Shown piece after piece: positions 1 through 13,300 of a DNA stretch of 64,000 nt (positions are counted from its first letter, which is position 1; every line of letters begins with the position of its first letter). The translations under genes and the position numbers were made by a program. The DNA is taken from the NCBI GenBank assembly GCA_027186245.1, contig CP114481.1:45229501-45293500 (forward strand), read 5' to 3'. A model generated the notes under the pieces. The model was not told the origin of the DNA, did not search any database, and saw only the letters and a list, made by a program, of their open reading frames with translations. The stretch comes from Coriaria nepalensis. Its lineage: Eukaryota; Streptophyta; Magnoliopsida; Cucurbitales; Coriariaceae.

Positions 1-206
1 AGGTTTTGTGCATAACTTGCAAAAGATCAATGCAATGAAAGTGTGCATTCGTTTAACCTTAAAATCATTTGAATGAATCATTTCAAGTCAATATCTTATT
101 TCAAAGCAAGTCGAACCAATTCTATTTTTGCACTACAAACACAAGTTTTGTGCATAACTTGCAAATGATCAATGCAAGGAAAGTGTGCATTCGTCTAACT
201 TTAAAA

Positions 207-252
207 TCATTTCAATGAGTCATTTCAAGTCAATATCTTATTTCAAAGCAAG
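207..252 (+). repeat. Internal degenerate subrepeats within the monomer (representative copy)
   Basis: Three related pieces lie side by side in this part of each unit: TCATTTCAATGAG (207-219), TCATTTCAAGTCAATATC (220-237) and TTATTTCAAAGCAAG (238-252). All carry an ATTTCAA core. They suggest that this third of the monomer grew from a 13-18 bp tandem motif before the 142-bp unit became fixed. Only the repeated core is directly visible; the origin is inferred. Confidence 0.5.
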
Positions 253-584
253 TCGAACGAATTCTATTTTGGCACTCCAAACACAAGTTTTGTGCATAAC
301 TTGCAAATGATCAGTGCAAGGAAAGTGTGCATTAGTTTAACCTTAAAATCATTCCAATCAGTCATTTCAAGTCAATATCTTATTTCAAAGCAAGTCGAAC
401 AAATTCTACTTTCGCACTTCAAACAAAAGTTTTGTGCATAACTTGCAAATGATCAATGCAATGAAAGTGTGCATTCGTTTAACCTTAAAATCATTTCAAT
501 GCATCATTTCAAGTCAATAACTTATTTCAAAGCAATTCGAACGAATTCTATTTTTGCACTACAAACACAAGTTTTGTGCATAAC

Positions 585-603
585 TTGCAAATGATCAATG
601 CAA
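585..603. other. Dyad-symmetric element of the monomer (representative copy)
   Basis: The 19-bp segment TTGCAAATGATCAATGCAA has inverted 5-bp ends (TTGCA/TGCAA) around a 9-bp centre that contains the palindrome TGATCA. It recurs in most monomers, with GGAAATGATCAATGCC in family C copies, which keeps a similar symmetry (GG.../...CC). Paired change on both sides makes this the most symmetric part of the unit. Dyad elements are common in centromere satellites. Whether this one binds a protein or forms a cruciform is unknown. Confidence 0.6.
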
Positions 604-2599
604 GGAAAGTGTGCATTCGTCCTACTTTAAAATCATTTCAATGAGTCATTTCAAGTCAATATCTTATTTCAAAGCAAGTCGAACGAATTCTATTTTGGCA
701 CTCCAAACACAAGTTTTGTGCATAACTTGCAAATGATCAGTGCAATGAAAGTGTGCATTCGTTTAACCTTAAAATCATTTCAATGAGTCATTTCAAGTCA
801 ATATCTTATTTCAAAGCAAGTCGAACCAATTCTATTTTTGCACTCCAAACACAAGTTTTGTGCATAACTTGCAAATGATCAATGCAAGGAAAGTGTGCAT
901 TCGTTTAACCTTAAAATCGTTTGAATGAGTCATTCCAAGTAAATAACTTATTCCAAAGCAATTCGACCGAATTCTATTTTTGCACTACAAACACAAGTTT
1001 TGTGCATAACTTGCAAATGATCAATGCAATGAAAGTGTGCATTCGTTTAACCTTATAATCATTTCAATGAGTCATTTCAAGTCAATATCTTATTTCGAAG
1101 CAAGTGGAACGAATTCTATTTTCGCACTTCAAACACAAGTTTTGCGCATAACTTGGAAATGATCAATGCCAAGAATGTGTGCATTAGTTTAACCTTAAAA
1201 TCATTTGAATGAGTCATTTCAAGTAAATAACTTATTCCAAAGCAATTCGAACGAATTCTATTTTTGCACTACAAACACAAGTTTTGTGCATAACTTGCAA
1301 ATGATCAATGCAGTGAAAATGTGCATTCGTTTAACCTTAAAATCATTTGAATGAGTCATTTCAAGTAAATAACTTATTCCAAAGCAATTCGAACGAATTC
1401 TATTTTTTCACTACAAACACAAGTTTTGTGCATAACTTGCAAATGATCAGTGCAATGAAAATGTGCATTCGTTTAACCTTAAAATCATTTGAATGAGTCA
1501 TTTCAAGTCAATATCTTATTTCAAAGCAAGTCGAACGAATTCTATTTTGGCACTCCGAACACAAGTTTTGTGCATAACTTGCAAATGATCTGTGCAATGA
1601 AAGTGTGCATTCGTTTAACCTTAAAATCATTCCAGTCAGTCATTTTAAGTCAATATCTTATTTTAAAGCAAGTCGAACGAATTCTTTTTTTGCACTACAA
1701 ACACAAGTTTTGTGCATAACTTGCAAATGATCAATGCAATGAATGTGTGCATTCGTTTAACCTTAAAATCGTTTCAATGAGTCATTTCAAGTCAATATCT
1801 TATTTCAAAGCAAGTCGAACCAATTCTATTTTTGCACTCCAAACACAAGTTTTGTGCATAACTTGCAAATGATCAATGCAAGGAAAGTGTGCATTCGTTT
1901 AACCTAAAAATCATTTGAATGAGTCATTTCAAGTAAATAACTTATTCCAAAGCAATTCGAACGAATTGTATTTTTGCACTACAAACACAAGTTTTGTGCA
2001 TAACTTGCAAATGATCAATGCAAGGAAAGTGTGCATTCGTCTAACATTAAAATCATTTCAATGAGTCATTTCAAGTCAATATCTTATTTCAAAGCAAGTC
2101 GAACGAATTCTATTTTGGCACTCCGAACACAAGTTTTGTGCATAACTTGCAAATGATCAGTGCAATGAAAGTGTGCATTCGTTTAACCTTAAAATCATTC
2201 CAGTCAGTCATTTTAAGTCAATATCTAATTTTAAAGCAAGTCGAACGAATTCTTTTTTTGCACTACAAACACAAGTTTTGTGCATAAATTGCAAATGATC
2301 AGTGCAATGAAAGTGTGCATTCGTTTAACCTTAAAATCATTCCAGTCAGTCATTTTAAGTCAATATCTTATTTTAAAGCAAGTCGAACGAATTCTTTTTT
2401 TGCACTACAAACACAAGTTTTGTGCATAACTTGCAAATGATCAATGCAATGAATGTGTGCATTCGTTTAACCTTAAAATCATTTCAATGAGTCATTTCAA
2501 GTCAATATCTTATTTCAAAGCAAGTCGAACCAATTCTATTTTTGCACTCCAAACACAAGTTTTGTGCATAACTTGCAAATGATCAATGCAAGGAAAGTG

Positions 2600-3620
2600 T
2601 GCATTCGTTTAACCTTAAAATCGTTTGAATGAGTCATTTCAAGTAAATAACTTATTCCAAAGCAATTCGACCGAATTCTATTTTTGCACTACAAACACAA
2701 GTTTTGGGCATAACTTGCAAATGATCAATGCAATGAAAGTGTGCATTCGTTAAACCTTATAATCATTTCAATGAGTCATTTCAAGTCAATATCTTATTTC
2801 GAAGCAAGTCGAACGAATTCTATTTTCGCGCTTCAAACACAAGTTTTGCGCATAACTTGGAAATGATCAATGCCAAGAATGTGTGCATTAGTTTAACCTT
2901 AAAATCATTTCAATGAGTCATTTCAAGTTAATATCTTATTTCAAACTAAGTAGAACGAATTCTATTTTGGCACTCCAAACACAAGTTTTGTGCATAACTT
3001 GCAAATGATCAATGCAAGGAAAGTGTGCATTCGTTTAACCAAAAAATCATTTGAATGAGTCATTTCAAGTAAATAACTTATTCCAAAGCAATTCGAACGA
3101 ATTCTATTTTTGCACTACAAACACAAGTTTTGTGCATAACTTGCAAATGATCAATGCAGTGAAAATGTGCATTCGTTTAACCTTAAAATCATTTGAATGA
3201 GTCATTTCAAGTAAATAACTTATTCCAAAGCAATTCGAACGAATTCTATTTTTTCACTACAAACACAAGTTTTGTGCATAACTTGCAAATGATCAGTGCA
3301 ATGAAAATGTGCATTCGTTTAACCTTAAAATCATTTGAATGAGTCATTTCAAGTAAATAACTTATTCCAAAGCAATTCGACCGAATTCTATTTTTGCACT
3401 ACAAACACAAGTTTTGTGCATAACTTGCAAATGATCATTGCAATGAAAGTGTGCATTCGTTTAACCTTAAAATCCTTTGAATGAGTCATTTCAAGTCAAT
3501 ATCTTATTTCAAAGCAAGTCGAACCAATTCTATTTTTGCACTCCAAACACAAGTTTTGTGCATAACTTGCAAATGACCAATGCAAGGAAAGTGTGCATTC
3601 GTTTAACCTTCAAATCATTT
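2600..3620 (+). repeat. Segment copied in two pieces at 6.3-6.7 and 7.8-8.3 kb
   Basis: TTTTGGGCATAAC at 2,702 matches 6,394, and TCAAACTAAGTAGAAC at 2,941 matches 6,633; both are 3,692 bp (26 x 142) apart. Further on, the rare GATCATTGCAATG at 3,433 matches 8,119, a spacing of 4,686 bp (33 x 142). The change from 26 to 33 monomers equals the 7-mer inserted by the 994-bp duplication, so one ancestral duplication followed by a local 7-mer gain explains both spacings. Confidence 0.75.
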
Positions 3621-4092
3621 GAATGAGTCATTTCAAGTAAATAACTTATTCCAAAGCAATTCGAACGAATTCTATTTTTGCACTACAAACACAAGTTTTG
3701 TGCATAACTTGCAAATGATCAATGCAAGGAAAGTGTGCATTCGTCTAACTTTAAAATCATTTCAATGAGTCATTTCAAGTCAATATCTTATTTGAAAGCA
3801 ATTCGAATGAATACTATTTTTGCACTACAAACACAAGTTTTGTGCATAATTTGCAAATGATCAATGCGAGGAAAGTGTGCATTCGTCTAACTTTAAAATC
3901 ATTTCAATAAGTCATTTCAAGTCAATATCTTATTTCAAAGCAAGTCGAACGAATTCTATTTTCGCACTTCAAACACAAGTTTTGCGCATAACTTGGAAAT
4001 GATCAATGCCAAGAATGTGTGCATTCGTTTAACCTTAAAATCATTTGAATGAGTCATTTCAAGTAAATAACTTATTCCAAAGCAATTCGAAC

Positions 4093-6360
4093 GAATTCCA
4101 TTTTTGCACTACAAACACAAGTTTTGTGCATAACTTGCAAATGATCAATGCAATGAAAGTGTGCATTCGTTTAACCTTATAATCATTTCAATGAGTCATT
4201 TGAAGTCAATATCTTATTTCAAAGCAAGTCGAACCAATTCTATTTTTGCACTCCAAACACAAGTTTTGTGCACAACTTGCAAATGATCAATGCAAGGAAA
4301 GTGTGCATTCGTCTAACATTAAAATCATTTCAATGAGTCATTTCAAGTCAATATCTTATTTCAAAGCAAGTCGAACGAATTCTATTTTGGCACTCCGAAC
4401 ACAAGTTTTGTGCATAACTTGCAAATGATCAGTGCAATGAAAGTGTGCATTCGTTTAACCTTAAAATCATTCCAGTCAGTCATTTTAAGTCAATATCTTA
4501 TTTTAAAGCAAGTCGAACGAATTCTTTTTTTGCACTACAAACACAAGTTTTGTGCATAACTTGCAAATGATCAATGCAATGAATGTGTGCATTCGTTTAA
4601 CCTTAAAATCATTCCAGTCAGTCATTTCAAGTAAATAACTTATTCCAAAGCAATTCGAACGAATTGTATTTTTGCACTACAAACACAAGTTTTGTGCATA
4701 ACTTGCAAATGATCAATGCAAGGAAAGTGTGCATTCGTCTAACATTAAAATCATTTCAATGAGTCATTTCAAGTCAATATCTTATTTCAAAGCAAGTCGA
4801 ACGAATTCTATTTTGGCACTCCGAACACAAGTTTTGTGCATAACTTGCAAATGATCAGTGCAATGAAAGTGTGCATTCGTTTAACCTTAAAATCATTCCA
4901 GTCAGTCATTTTAAGTCAATATCTTATTTTAAAGCAAGTCGAACGAATTCTTTTTTTGCACTACAAACACAAGTTTTGTGCATAACTTGCAAATGATCAA
5001 TGCAATGAAAGTGTGCATTCGTTTAACCTTATATTCATTTCAATGAGTCATTTGAAGTCAATATCTTATTTCAAAGCAAGTCGAACCAATTCTATTTTTG
5101 CACTCCAAACACAAGTTTTGTGCATAACTTGCAAATGATCAATGCAAGGAAAGTGTGCATTCGTTTAACCTTAAAATCGTTTGAATGAGTCATTTCAAGT
5201 AAATAACTTATTCCAAAGCAATTCGAACGAATTCCATTTTTGCACTACAAACACAAGTTTTGTGCATAACTTGCAAATGATCAATGCAATGAAAGTGTGC
5301 ATTCGTTTAACCTTATAATCATTTCAATGAGTCATTTGAAGTCAATATCTTATTTCAAAGCAAGTCGACCCAATTCTATTTTTGCACTCCAAACACAAGT
5401 TTTGTGCACAACTTGCAAATGATCAATGCAAGGAAAGTGTGCATTCGTCTAACATTAAAATCATTTCAATGAGTCATTTCAAGTCAATATCTTATTTCAA
5501 AGCAAGTCGAACGAATTCTATTTTGGCACTCCGAACACAAGTTTTGTGCATAACTTGCAAATGATCAGTGCAATGAAAGTGCGCATTCGTTTAACCTTAA
5601 AATCATTCCAGTCAGTCATTTTAAGTCAATATCTTATTTTAAAGCAAGTCGAACGAATTCTTTTTTTGCACTACAAACACAAGTTTTGTGCATAACTTGC
5701 AAATGATCAATGCAATGAATGTGTGCATTCGTTTAACCTTAAAATCGTTTGAATGAGTCATTTCAAGTAAATAACTTATTCCAAAGCAATTCGAACGAAT
5801 TGTATTTTTGCACTACAAACACAAGTTTTGTGCATAACTTGCAAATGATCAATGCAAGGAAAGTGTGCATTCGTCTAACATTAAAATCATTTCAATGAGT
5901 CATTTCAAGTGAATATCTTATTTCAAAGCAAGTCGAACGAATTCTATTTTGGCACTCCGAACACAAGTTTTGTGTATAACTTGCAAATGATCAGTGCAAT
6001 GAAAGTGTGCATTCGTTTAACCTTAAAATCATTCCAGTCAGTCATTTTAAGTCAATATCTTATTTTAAAGCAAGTCGAACGAATTCTTTTTTTGCACTAC
6101 AAACACAAGTTTTGTGCATAACTTGCAAATGATCAATGCAATGAAAGTGTGCATTCGTTTAACCTTATATTCATTTCAATGAGTCATTTGAAGTCAATAT
6201 CTTATTTCAAAGCAAGTCGAACCAATTCTATTTTTGCACTCCAAACACAAGTTTTGTGCATAACTTGCAAATGATCAATGCAAGGAAAGTGTGCATTCGT
6301 TTAACCTTAAAATCGTTTGAATGAGTCATTTCAAGTAAATAACTTATTCCAAAGCAATTC
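4093..6360 (+). repeat. 1,136-bp higher-order repeat (8-mer), two tandem copies
   Basis: Rare variants recur exactly 1,136 bp (8 x 142) apart: GAATTCCATTTTTG at 4,093 and 5,229, CACTCCGAACAC at 4,391 and 5,527, GAATTGTATTTTTG near 4,661 and 5,797, and TTATATTCATTTC near 5,029 and 6,165. Copy one is about 4,093-5,228 and copy two about 5,229-6,360. A few sites differ (for example ATTCCAGTCAG against GTTTGAATGAG near 4,611/5,747), so the copies are recent but not identical. Confidence 0.85.
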
Positions 6361-7700
6361 GACCGAATTCTATTTTTCCACTACAAACACAAGTTTTGGG
6401 CATAACTTGCAAATGATCAATGCAATGAAAGTGTGCATTCGTTTAACCTTATAATCGTTTCAATGAGTCATTTCAAGTCAATATCTTATTTCGAAGCAAG
6501 TCGAACGAATTCTATTTTCGCACTTCAAACACAAGTTTTGCGCATAACTTGCAAATGATCAATGCCAAGAATGTGTGCATTAGTTTAACCTTAAAATCAT
6601 TTCAATGAGTCATTTCAAGTCAATATCTTATTTCAAACTAAGTAGAACGAATTCTATTTTGGCACTCCAAACACAAGTTTTGTGCATAACTTGCAAATGA
6701 TCAATGCAAGGAAAGTGTGCATTCGTTTAACCTTAAAATCGTTTGAATGAGTCATTTCAAGTAAATAACTTATTCCAAAGCAATTCGAACGAATTGTATT
6801 TTTGCACTACAAACACAAGTTTTGTGCATAACTTGCAAATGATCAATGCAAGGAAAGTGTGCATTCGTCTAACATTAAAATCATTTCAATGAGTCATTTC
6901 AAGTCAATATCTTATTTCAAAGCAAGTCGAACGAATTCTATTTTGGCACTCCGAACACAAGTTTTGTGCATAACTTGCAAATGATCAGTGCAATGAAAGT
7001 GTGCATTCGTTTAACCTTAAAATCATTCCAGTCAGTCATTTTAAGTCAATATCTTATTTTAAAGCAAGTCGAACGAATTCTTTTTTTGCACTACAAACAC
7101 AAGTTTTGTGCATAACTTGCAAATGATCAATGCAATGAAAGTGTGCATTCGTTTAACCTTATAATCATTTCAATGAGTCATTTGAAGTCAATATCTTATT
7201 TCAAAGCAAGTCGAACCAATTCTATTTTTGCACTCCAAACACAAGTTTTGTGCATAACTTGCAAATGATCAATGCAAGGAAAGTGTGCATTCGTTTAACC
7301 TTAAAATCGTTTGAATGAGTCATTTCAAGTAAATAACTTATTCCAAAGCAATTCGACCGAATTCTATTTTTGCACTACAAACACAAGTTTTGGGCATAAC
7401 TTGCAAATAATCAATGCAATGAAAGTGTGCATTCGTTTAACCTTATAATCATTTCAATGAGTCATTTCAAGTCAATATCTTATTTCGAAGCAAGTCGAAC
7501 GAATTCTATTTTCGCACTTCAAACACAAGTTTTGCGCATAACTTGCAAATGATCAATGCCAAGAATGTGTGCATTAGTTTAACCTTAAAATCATTTCAAT
7601 GAGTCATTTCAAGTCAATATCTTATTTCAAACTAAGTAGAACGAATTCTATTTTGGCACTCCAAACACAAGTTTTGTGCATAACTTGCAAATGATCAATG
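5780..7700 (+). repeat. 994-bp higher-order repeat (7-mer), two copies overlapping the 8-mer block
   Basis: Diagnostic variants are 994 bp (7 x 142) apart: GAATTGTATTTTTG near 5,797 and 6,791, CACTCCGAAC at 5,953 and 6,947, TTTTGGGCATAAC at 6,394 and 7,388, and TCAAACTAAGTAGAAC at 6,633 and 7,627. The left part overlaps the 1,136-bp block, so one of the two is a one-monomer length variant of the other, as unequal exchange would give. Confidence 0.82.
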
Positions 7701-8429
7701 CAATGAAAGTGTGCATTCGTTTAACCTTAAAATCATTTGAATGAGTCATTTCAAGTAAATAACTTATTCCAAAGCAATTCGAACGAATTCTATTTTTGCA
7801 CTACAAACACAAGTTTTGTGCATAACTTGCAAATGATCAATGCAGTGAAAATGTGCATTCGTTTAACCTTAAAATCATTTGAATGAGTCATTTCAAGTAA
7901 ATAACTTATTCCAAAGCAATTCGAACGAATTCTATTTTTTCACTACAAACACAAGTTTTGTGCATAACTTGCAAATGATCAGTGCAATGAAAATGTGCAT
8001 TCGTTTAACCTTAAAATCATTTGAATGAGTCATTTCAAGTAAATAACTTATTCCAAAGCAATTCGACCGAATTCTATTTTTGCACTACAAACACAAGTTT
8101 TGTGCATAACTTGCAAATGATCATTGCAATGAAAGTGTGCATTCGTTTAACCTTAAAATCCTTTGAATTAGTCATTTCAAGTCAATATCTTATTTCAAAG
8201 CAAGTCGAACCAATTCTATTTTTGCACTCCAAACACAAGTTTTGTGCATAACTTGCAAATGATCAATGCAAGGAAAGGGTGCATTCGTTTAACCTTCAAA
8301 TCATTCCAATCAGTTACTTTAAGTCAATAACTTATTTCAAAGCAAGTCGAACGAATTCTATTTTTGCACTACAAACACAAGTTTTGTGCATAACTTGCAA
8401 ATGATCAATGCAATGAAAGTGTGCATCGT

Positions 8430-9540
8430 TTAACCTTATAATCATTTCAATGAGTCATTCCAAGTCAATATCTTATTTCGAAGCGAGTCGAACGAATTCT
8501 ATTTTCGCACTTCAAACACAAGTTTTGTGCATAACTTGGAAATGATAAATGCCAAGAATGTGTTCATTAGTTTAACCTTAAAATCATTTCAATGAGTCAT
8601 TTCAAGTCAATATCTTATTTCAAAGCAAGTCGAACGAATTCTATTTTGGCAATCCAAACAGAAGTTTTGTGCATAACTTGCACATGATCAGTGCAAGGAA
8701 AGTGTGCATTCGTTTAACCTTAAAATCATTTGAATGAGTCATTTCAAGTAAATAACTTATTCCAAAGCAATTCGAACGAATTCCATTTTTGCACTACAAA
8801 CACAAGTTTTGTGCATAACTTGCAAAATAATCAATGCAATGAAAGTGTGCATTCGTTTAACCTTATAATCATTTCAATGAGTCATCTGAAGTCAATATCT
8901 TATTTCAAAGCAAGTCGAACCAATTCTATTTTTGCACTCCAAACACAAGTTTTGTGCATAACTTGCAAATGATCAATGCAATGAAAGTGTGCATTCGTTT
9001 AACCTTATAATCATTTCAATGAGTCATTTCAAGTCAATATCTTATTTCGAAGCGAGTCGAACGAATTCTATTTTCGCACTTCAAACACAAGTTTTGTGCA
9101 TAACTTGGAAATGATCAATGCCAAGAATGTGTGCATTAGTTTAACCTTAAAATCATTTCAATGAGTCATTTCAAGTCAATATCTTATTTCAAAGCAAGTC
9201 GAACGAATTCCATTTTGGCACTCCAAACAGAAGTTTTGTGCATAACTTGCACATGATCAGTGCAAGGAAAGTGTGCATTCGTTTAACCTTAAAATCATTT
9301 GAATGAGTCATTTCAAGTAAATAACTTATTCCAAAGCAATTCGAACGAATTCCATTTTTGCACTACAAACACAAGTTTTGTGCATAACTTGCAAATGATC
9401 AATGCAATGAAAGTGTGCATTCGTTTAACCTTATAATCATTTCAATGAGTCATTTGAAGTCAATATCTTATTTCAAAGCAAGTCGAACCAATTCTATTTT
9501 TGCACTCCAAACACAAGTTTTGTGCATAACTTGGAAATGA
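8430..9540 (+). repeat. 568-bp (4-mer) duplicated segment
   Basis: The rare AAGCGAGTCGAACG occurs at 8,481 and 9,050, a spacing of 569 bp: four monomers plus the one-base insertion near 8,825 (GCAAAATAATC). Flanking variants also repeat in the same order: CCAAACAGAAG, TTGCACATGATCAG and GAATTCCATTTTTG. One copy also carries a one-base loss at about 8,426 (GTGCATCGTTT). Confidence 0.78.
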
Positions 9541-9611
9541 TCAATGCCAGGAATGTGTGCATTAGTTTAACATTAAAATCATTTCAATGAGTCATTTCAA
9601 GTCAATATCTT

Positions 9612-9620
9612 ACAAGTCGA
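9612..9620 (+). repeat. Shortened 134-bp monomer (8-bp deletion)
   Basis: The usual ATCTTATTTCAAAGCAAGTCG is reduced to ATCTTACAAGTCG, a loss of 8 bp. The monomer belongs to the family with GTCGATCGAATTC and CTCTAAAC. An undeleted relative lies 1,422 bp downstream at about 11,041, ten monomers plus a 2-bp insertion at about 10,924, so the deletion arose after that duplication or was not copied. Confidence 0.85.
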
Positions 9621-11869
9621 TCGAATTCTATTTTCGCACTCTAAACACAAGTTTTGTGCATAACTTGGAAATGATCAATGCCAGGAATGTGTGCATTCGT
9701 TTAACCTTAAAATCATTTGAATGAGTCATTTCAAGTAAATAACTTATTCCAAAGCAATTCGAACGAATTCTTTTTTTGCACTACAAACACAAGTTTTGTG
9801 CATAACTTGCAAATGATCAATGCAATGAAAGTGTGCATTCGTTTAACCTTATAATCATTTCAATGAGTCATTTCAAGTCAATATCTTATTTCGGAGCAAG
9901 TAGAACAAATTCTATTTTCGCACTTCAAACACAAGTTTTGCGCATAACTTGGAAATGATCAATGCCAAGAATGTGTGCATTAGTTTAACCTTAAAATCAT
10001 TTCAATGTGTCATTTCAAGTCAATTTCTTATTTCAAACCAAGTCGAACGAATTCTATTTTGGCACTCCAAACACAAGTTTTGTGCATAACTTGCAAATGA
10101 TCAATGCAATGAAAGTGTGCATTCGTTTAACCTTAAAATCATTTGAATGAGTCATTTCAAGTCAATATCTTATTTCAAAGCAAGTCGAACCAATTCTATT
10201 TTTGCACTACAAACACAAGTTTTGTGCATAACTTGCGAATGATCAATGCAAGGAAAGTGTGCATTCGTTTAACCTTAAAATCATTTGAATGAGTCATTTC
10301 AAGTCAATATCTTATTTCAAAGCAAGTCGAACCAATTCTATTTTTGCACTACAAACACAAGTTTTGTGCATAACTTGCAAATGATCAATGCAAGGAAAGT
10401 GTGCATTCGTTTAACCTTAAAATCATTTGAATGAGTCATTTCAAGTAAATAACTTATTCCCAAGCAATTCGACCGATTTCTATTTTTGCACTACAAACAC
10501 AAGTTTTGTGCATAGCTTGCAAATGATCAATGCAATGAAAGTGTGCATTCGTTTAACCTTAAAATCATTTGAATGAGTCATTTCAAGGCAATATCTTATT
10601 TCAAAGCAGGTCGAACAAATTCTATTTTTGCACTCCAAACACAAGTTTTGTGCATAACTTGCAAATGATCAATGCAAGGAAAGTGTGCATTCGTCTAACT
10701 TTAAAATCATTTCAATGAGTAATTTCAAGTCAATATCTTATTTCAAAGCAAGTCGAACCAATTCTATTTTTGCACTACAAACACAAGTTTTGTGCATAAC
10801 TTGCAAATGATCAATGCAATGAAAGTGTGCATTCGTTTAACCTTAAAATCATTTCGATGAGTCATTTCAAGTCAATATCTTATTTCGAAGCAAGTCAAAC
10901 GAATTCTATTTTCGCACTTCCAACACACAAGTTTTGTGCATAACTTGGAAATGATCAATGCCAGGAATGTGTGCATTAGTTTAACATTAAAATCATTTCA
11001 ATGAGTCATTTCAAGTCAATATCTTATTTCAAAGCAAGTCGATCGAATTCTATTTTCGCACTCTAAACACAAGTTTTGTGCATAACTTGGAAATGATAAA
11101 TTCCAGGAATGTGTGCATTCGTTTAACCTTAAAATCATTTGAATGAGTCATTTCAAGTAAATAACTTATTCCAAAGCAATTCGAACGAATTCTATTTTTG
11201 CACTACAAACACAAGTTTTGGGCAGAACTTACAAATGATCAATGCAATGAAAGTGTGCATTCGTTTAACCTTATAATCATTTCAATGAGTCAATTCAAGT
11301 CAATATCTTATTTCAAAGCAAGTCGAACCAATTCTATTTTTGCACTCCAAACACAAGTTTTGTGCATAACTTGCAAATGATCAATGCAAGGAAAGTGTGC
11401 ATTCATTTAACCTTAAAATCATTTGAATGAGTCATTTCAAGTAAATAACTTATTCCAAAGCAATTCGAACGAATTCTTTTTTTGCACTACAAACACAAGT
11501 TTTGTGCATAACTTGCAAATGATCAATGCAATGAAAGTGTGCATTCGTTTAACCTTATAATCATTTCAATGAGTCATTTCACGTCAATATCTTATTTCGA
11601 AGCAAGTCGAACAAATTCTATTTTCGCACTTGAAACACAAGTTTTGCGCATAACTTGGAAATGATCAATGCCAAGAATGTGTGCATTAGTTTAACCTTAA
11701 AATCATTTCAATGAGTCATTTCAAGTCAATATCTTATTTCAAACCAAGTCGAACGAATTCTATTTTGGCACTCCAAACACAAGTTTTGTGCATAACTTGC
11801 ACATGATCAGTGCAAGGAAAGTGTGCATTCGTTTAACCTTAAAATCATTTGAATGAGTCATTTCAAGTA

Positions 11870-13300
11870 AATAATTTATTCCAAAGCAATTCGAACGAAC
11901 TCTATTTTTGCACTACAAACACAAGTTTTGTGCATAACTTGCAAATGATCAACGCAATGAAAGTGTGCATTAGTTTAACCTTAAAATCATTTCAATGAGT
12001 CATTTCAAGTCAATATCTTATTTCAAACCAAGTCGAACGAATTCTATTTTGGCACTCCAAACACAAGTTTTGTGCATAACTTGCACATGATCAGTGCAAG
12101 GAAAGTGTCCATTCGTTTAACATTAAAATCATTTGAATAAGTCATTTCAAGTAAATAATTTATTCCAAAGCAAGTCGAACGAATTCTTTTTTTGCACTAC
12201 AAACACAAGTTTTGTGCATAACTTGCAAATGATCAATGCAATGAATGTGTGCATTCGTTTAACCTTAAAATCATTTCAATGAGTCATTTCAAGTCAATAT
12301 CTTATTTCAAAGCAAGTCGAACCAATTCTATTTTTGCACTCCAAACACAAGTTTTGTGCATAACTTGCAAATGATCAATGCAAGGAAAGTGTGCATTCGT
12401 TTAACCATAAAATCATTTGAATGAGTCATTTCAAGTAAATAACTTATTCCAAAGCAATTCGACCGAATTCTATTTTTGCACTACAAACACAAGTTTTGTG
12501 CATAACTTGCAAATGATCAATGCAATGAAAGTGTGCATTCGTTTAACCTTATAATCATTTCAATGAGTCATTTCACGTCAATATCTTATTTCGAAGCAAG
12601 TCGAACAAATTCTATTTTCGCACTTGAAACACAAGTTTTGCGCATAACTTGGAAATGATCAATGCCAAAAATGTATGCCTTAGTTTAACCTTAAAATCGT
12701 TTCAATGAGTCATTTCAAGTCAATATCTTATTTCAAACCAAGTCGAACGAATTCTATTTTGGCACTCCAAACACAAGTTTTGTGCATAACTTGTACATGA
12801 TCAGTGCAAGGAAAGTGTGCATTCGTTTAACCTTAAAATCATTTGAATGAGTCATTTCAAGTAAATAACTTATTCCAAAGCAATTCGAACGAACTCTATT
12901 TTTGCACTACAAACACAAGTTTTGTGCATAACTTGCAAATGATCAATGCAATGAAAGTGTGCATTCGTTTAACCTTAAAATCATTTGAATGAGTCATTTC
13001 AAGTCAATATCTTATTTCAAAGCAAGTCGAACCAATTCTATTTTTGCACTCCAAACACAAGTTTTGTGCATAACTTGCAAATGATCAATGCAAGGAAAGT
13101 GTGCATTCATTTAACCTTAAAATCATTTGAATGAGTCATTTCAAGTAAATAACTTATTCCAAAGCAATTCGAACGAATTCTATTTTTGCACTACAAACAC
13201 AAGTTTTGCACATAACTTGCAAATGATCAATGCAATGAAAGTGTGCATTCGTTTAACATTAAAATCATTTGAATTAGTCATTTCAAGTAAATAACTTATT
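11870..13300 (+). repeat. Segment duplicated 4,402 bp downstream (16.27-17.70 kb)
   Basis: Several private variants reappear 4,402 bp (31 x 142) later: GATCAACGCAATG at about 11,949 against GATCAGCGCAATG at 16,351, AAGTGTCCATTCG at about 12,105 and 16,507, and TATGCCTTAG at 12,674 and 17,076. The duplicate flanks the 12-mer block on both sides, which suggests that the 12-mer expansion occurred inside or next to an already repeated segment. Confidence 0.8.

Noticed and set aside
90..115. CENP-B box-like motif in the monomer (TTCGAACGA...)
   Set aside because: The first half of the mammalian box (TTCGnnnnA) is matched, but the essential CGGG half is missing in every monomer I read, so I do not call it.
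1489..1719. Open reading frame of 76 codons, and similar ones at 8,021-8,251, 8,730-8,972, 56,789-57,019 and 57,215-57,445
   Set aside because: They begin at TTG, not ATG, lie wholly in the satellite, and stay open only by chance. The 142-bp period is not divisible by three, so the frame rotates each monomer and similar peptides recur wherever variants remove a stop. No domain or codon-use signal.
4246..4428. Two identical 60-codon frames here and at 5,382-5,564
   Set aside because: Both start at TTG. They are identical only because they sit at equal positions in the two copies of the 1,136-bp repeat unit. Conservation here reflects recent duplication, not protein selection.
5909..6121. 70-codon frame, and further ones at 11,198-11,380, 30,226-30,408, 47,404-47,586 and 56,848-57,030
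   Set aside because: This one starts at GTG and the others at TTG. All are satellite-derived, and the last overlaps another open frame on the same strand (56,789-57,019), as expected for chance frames.
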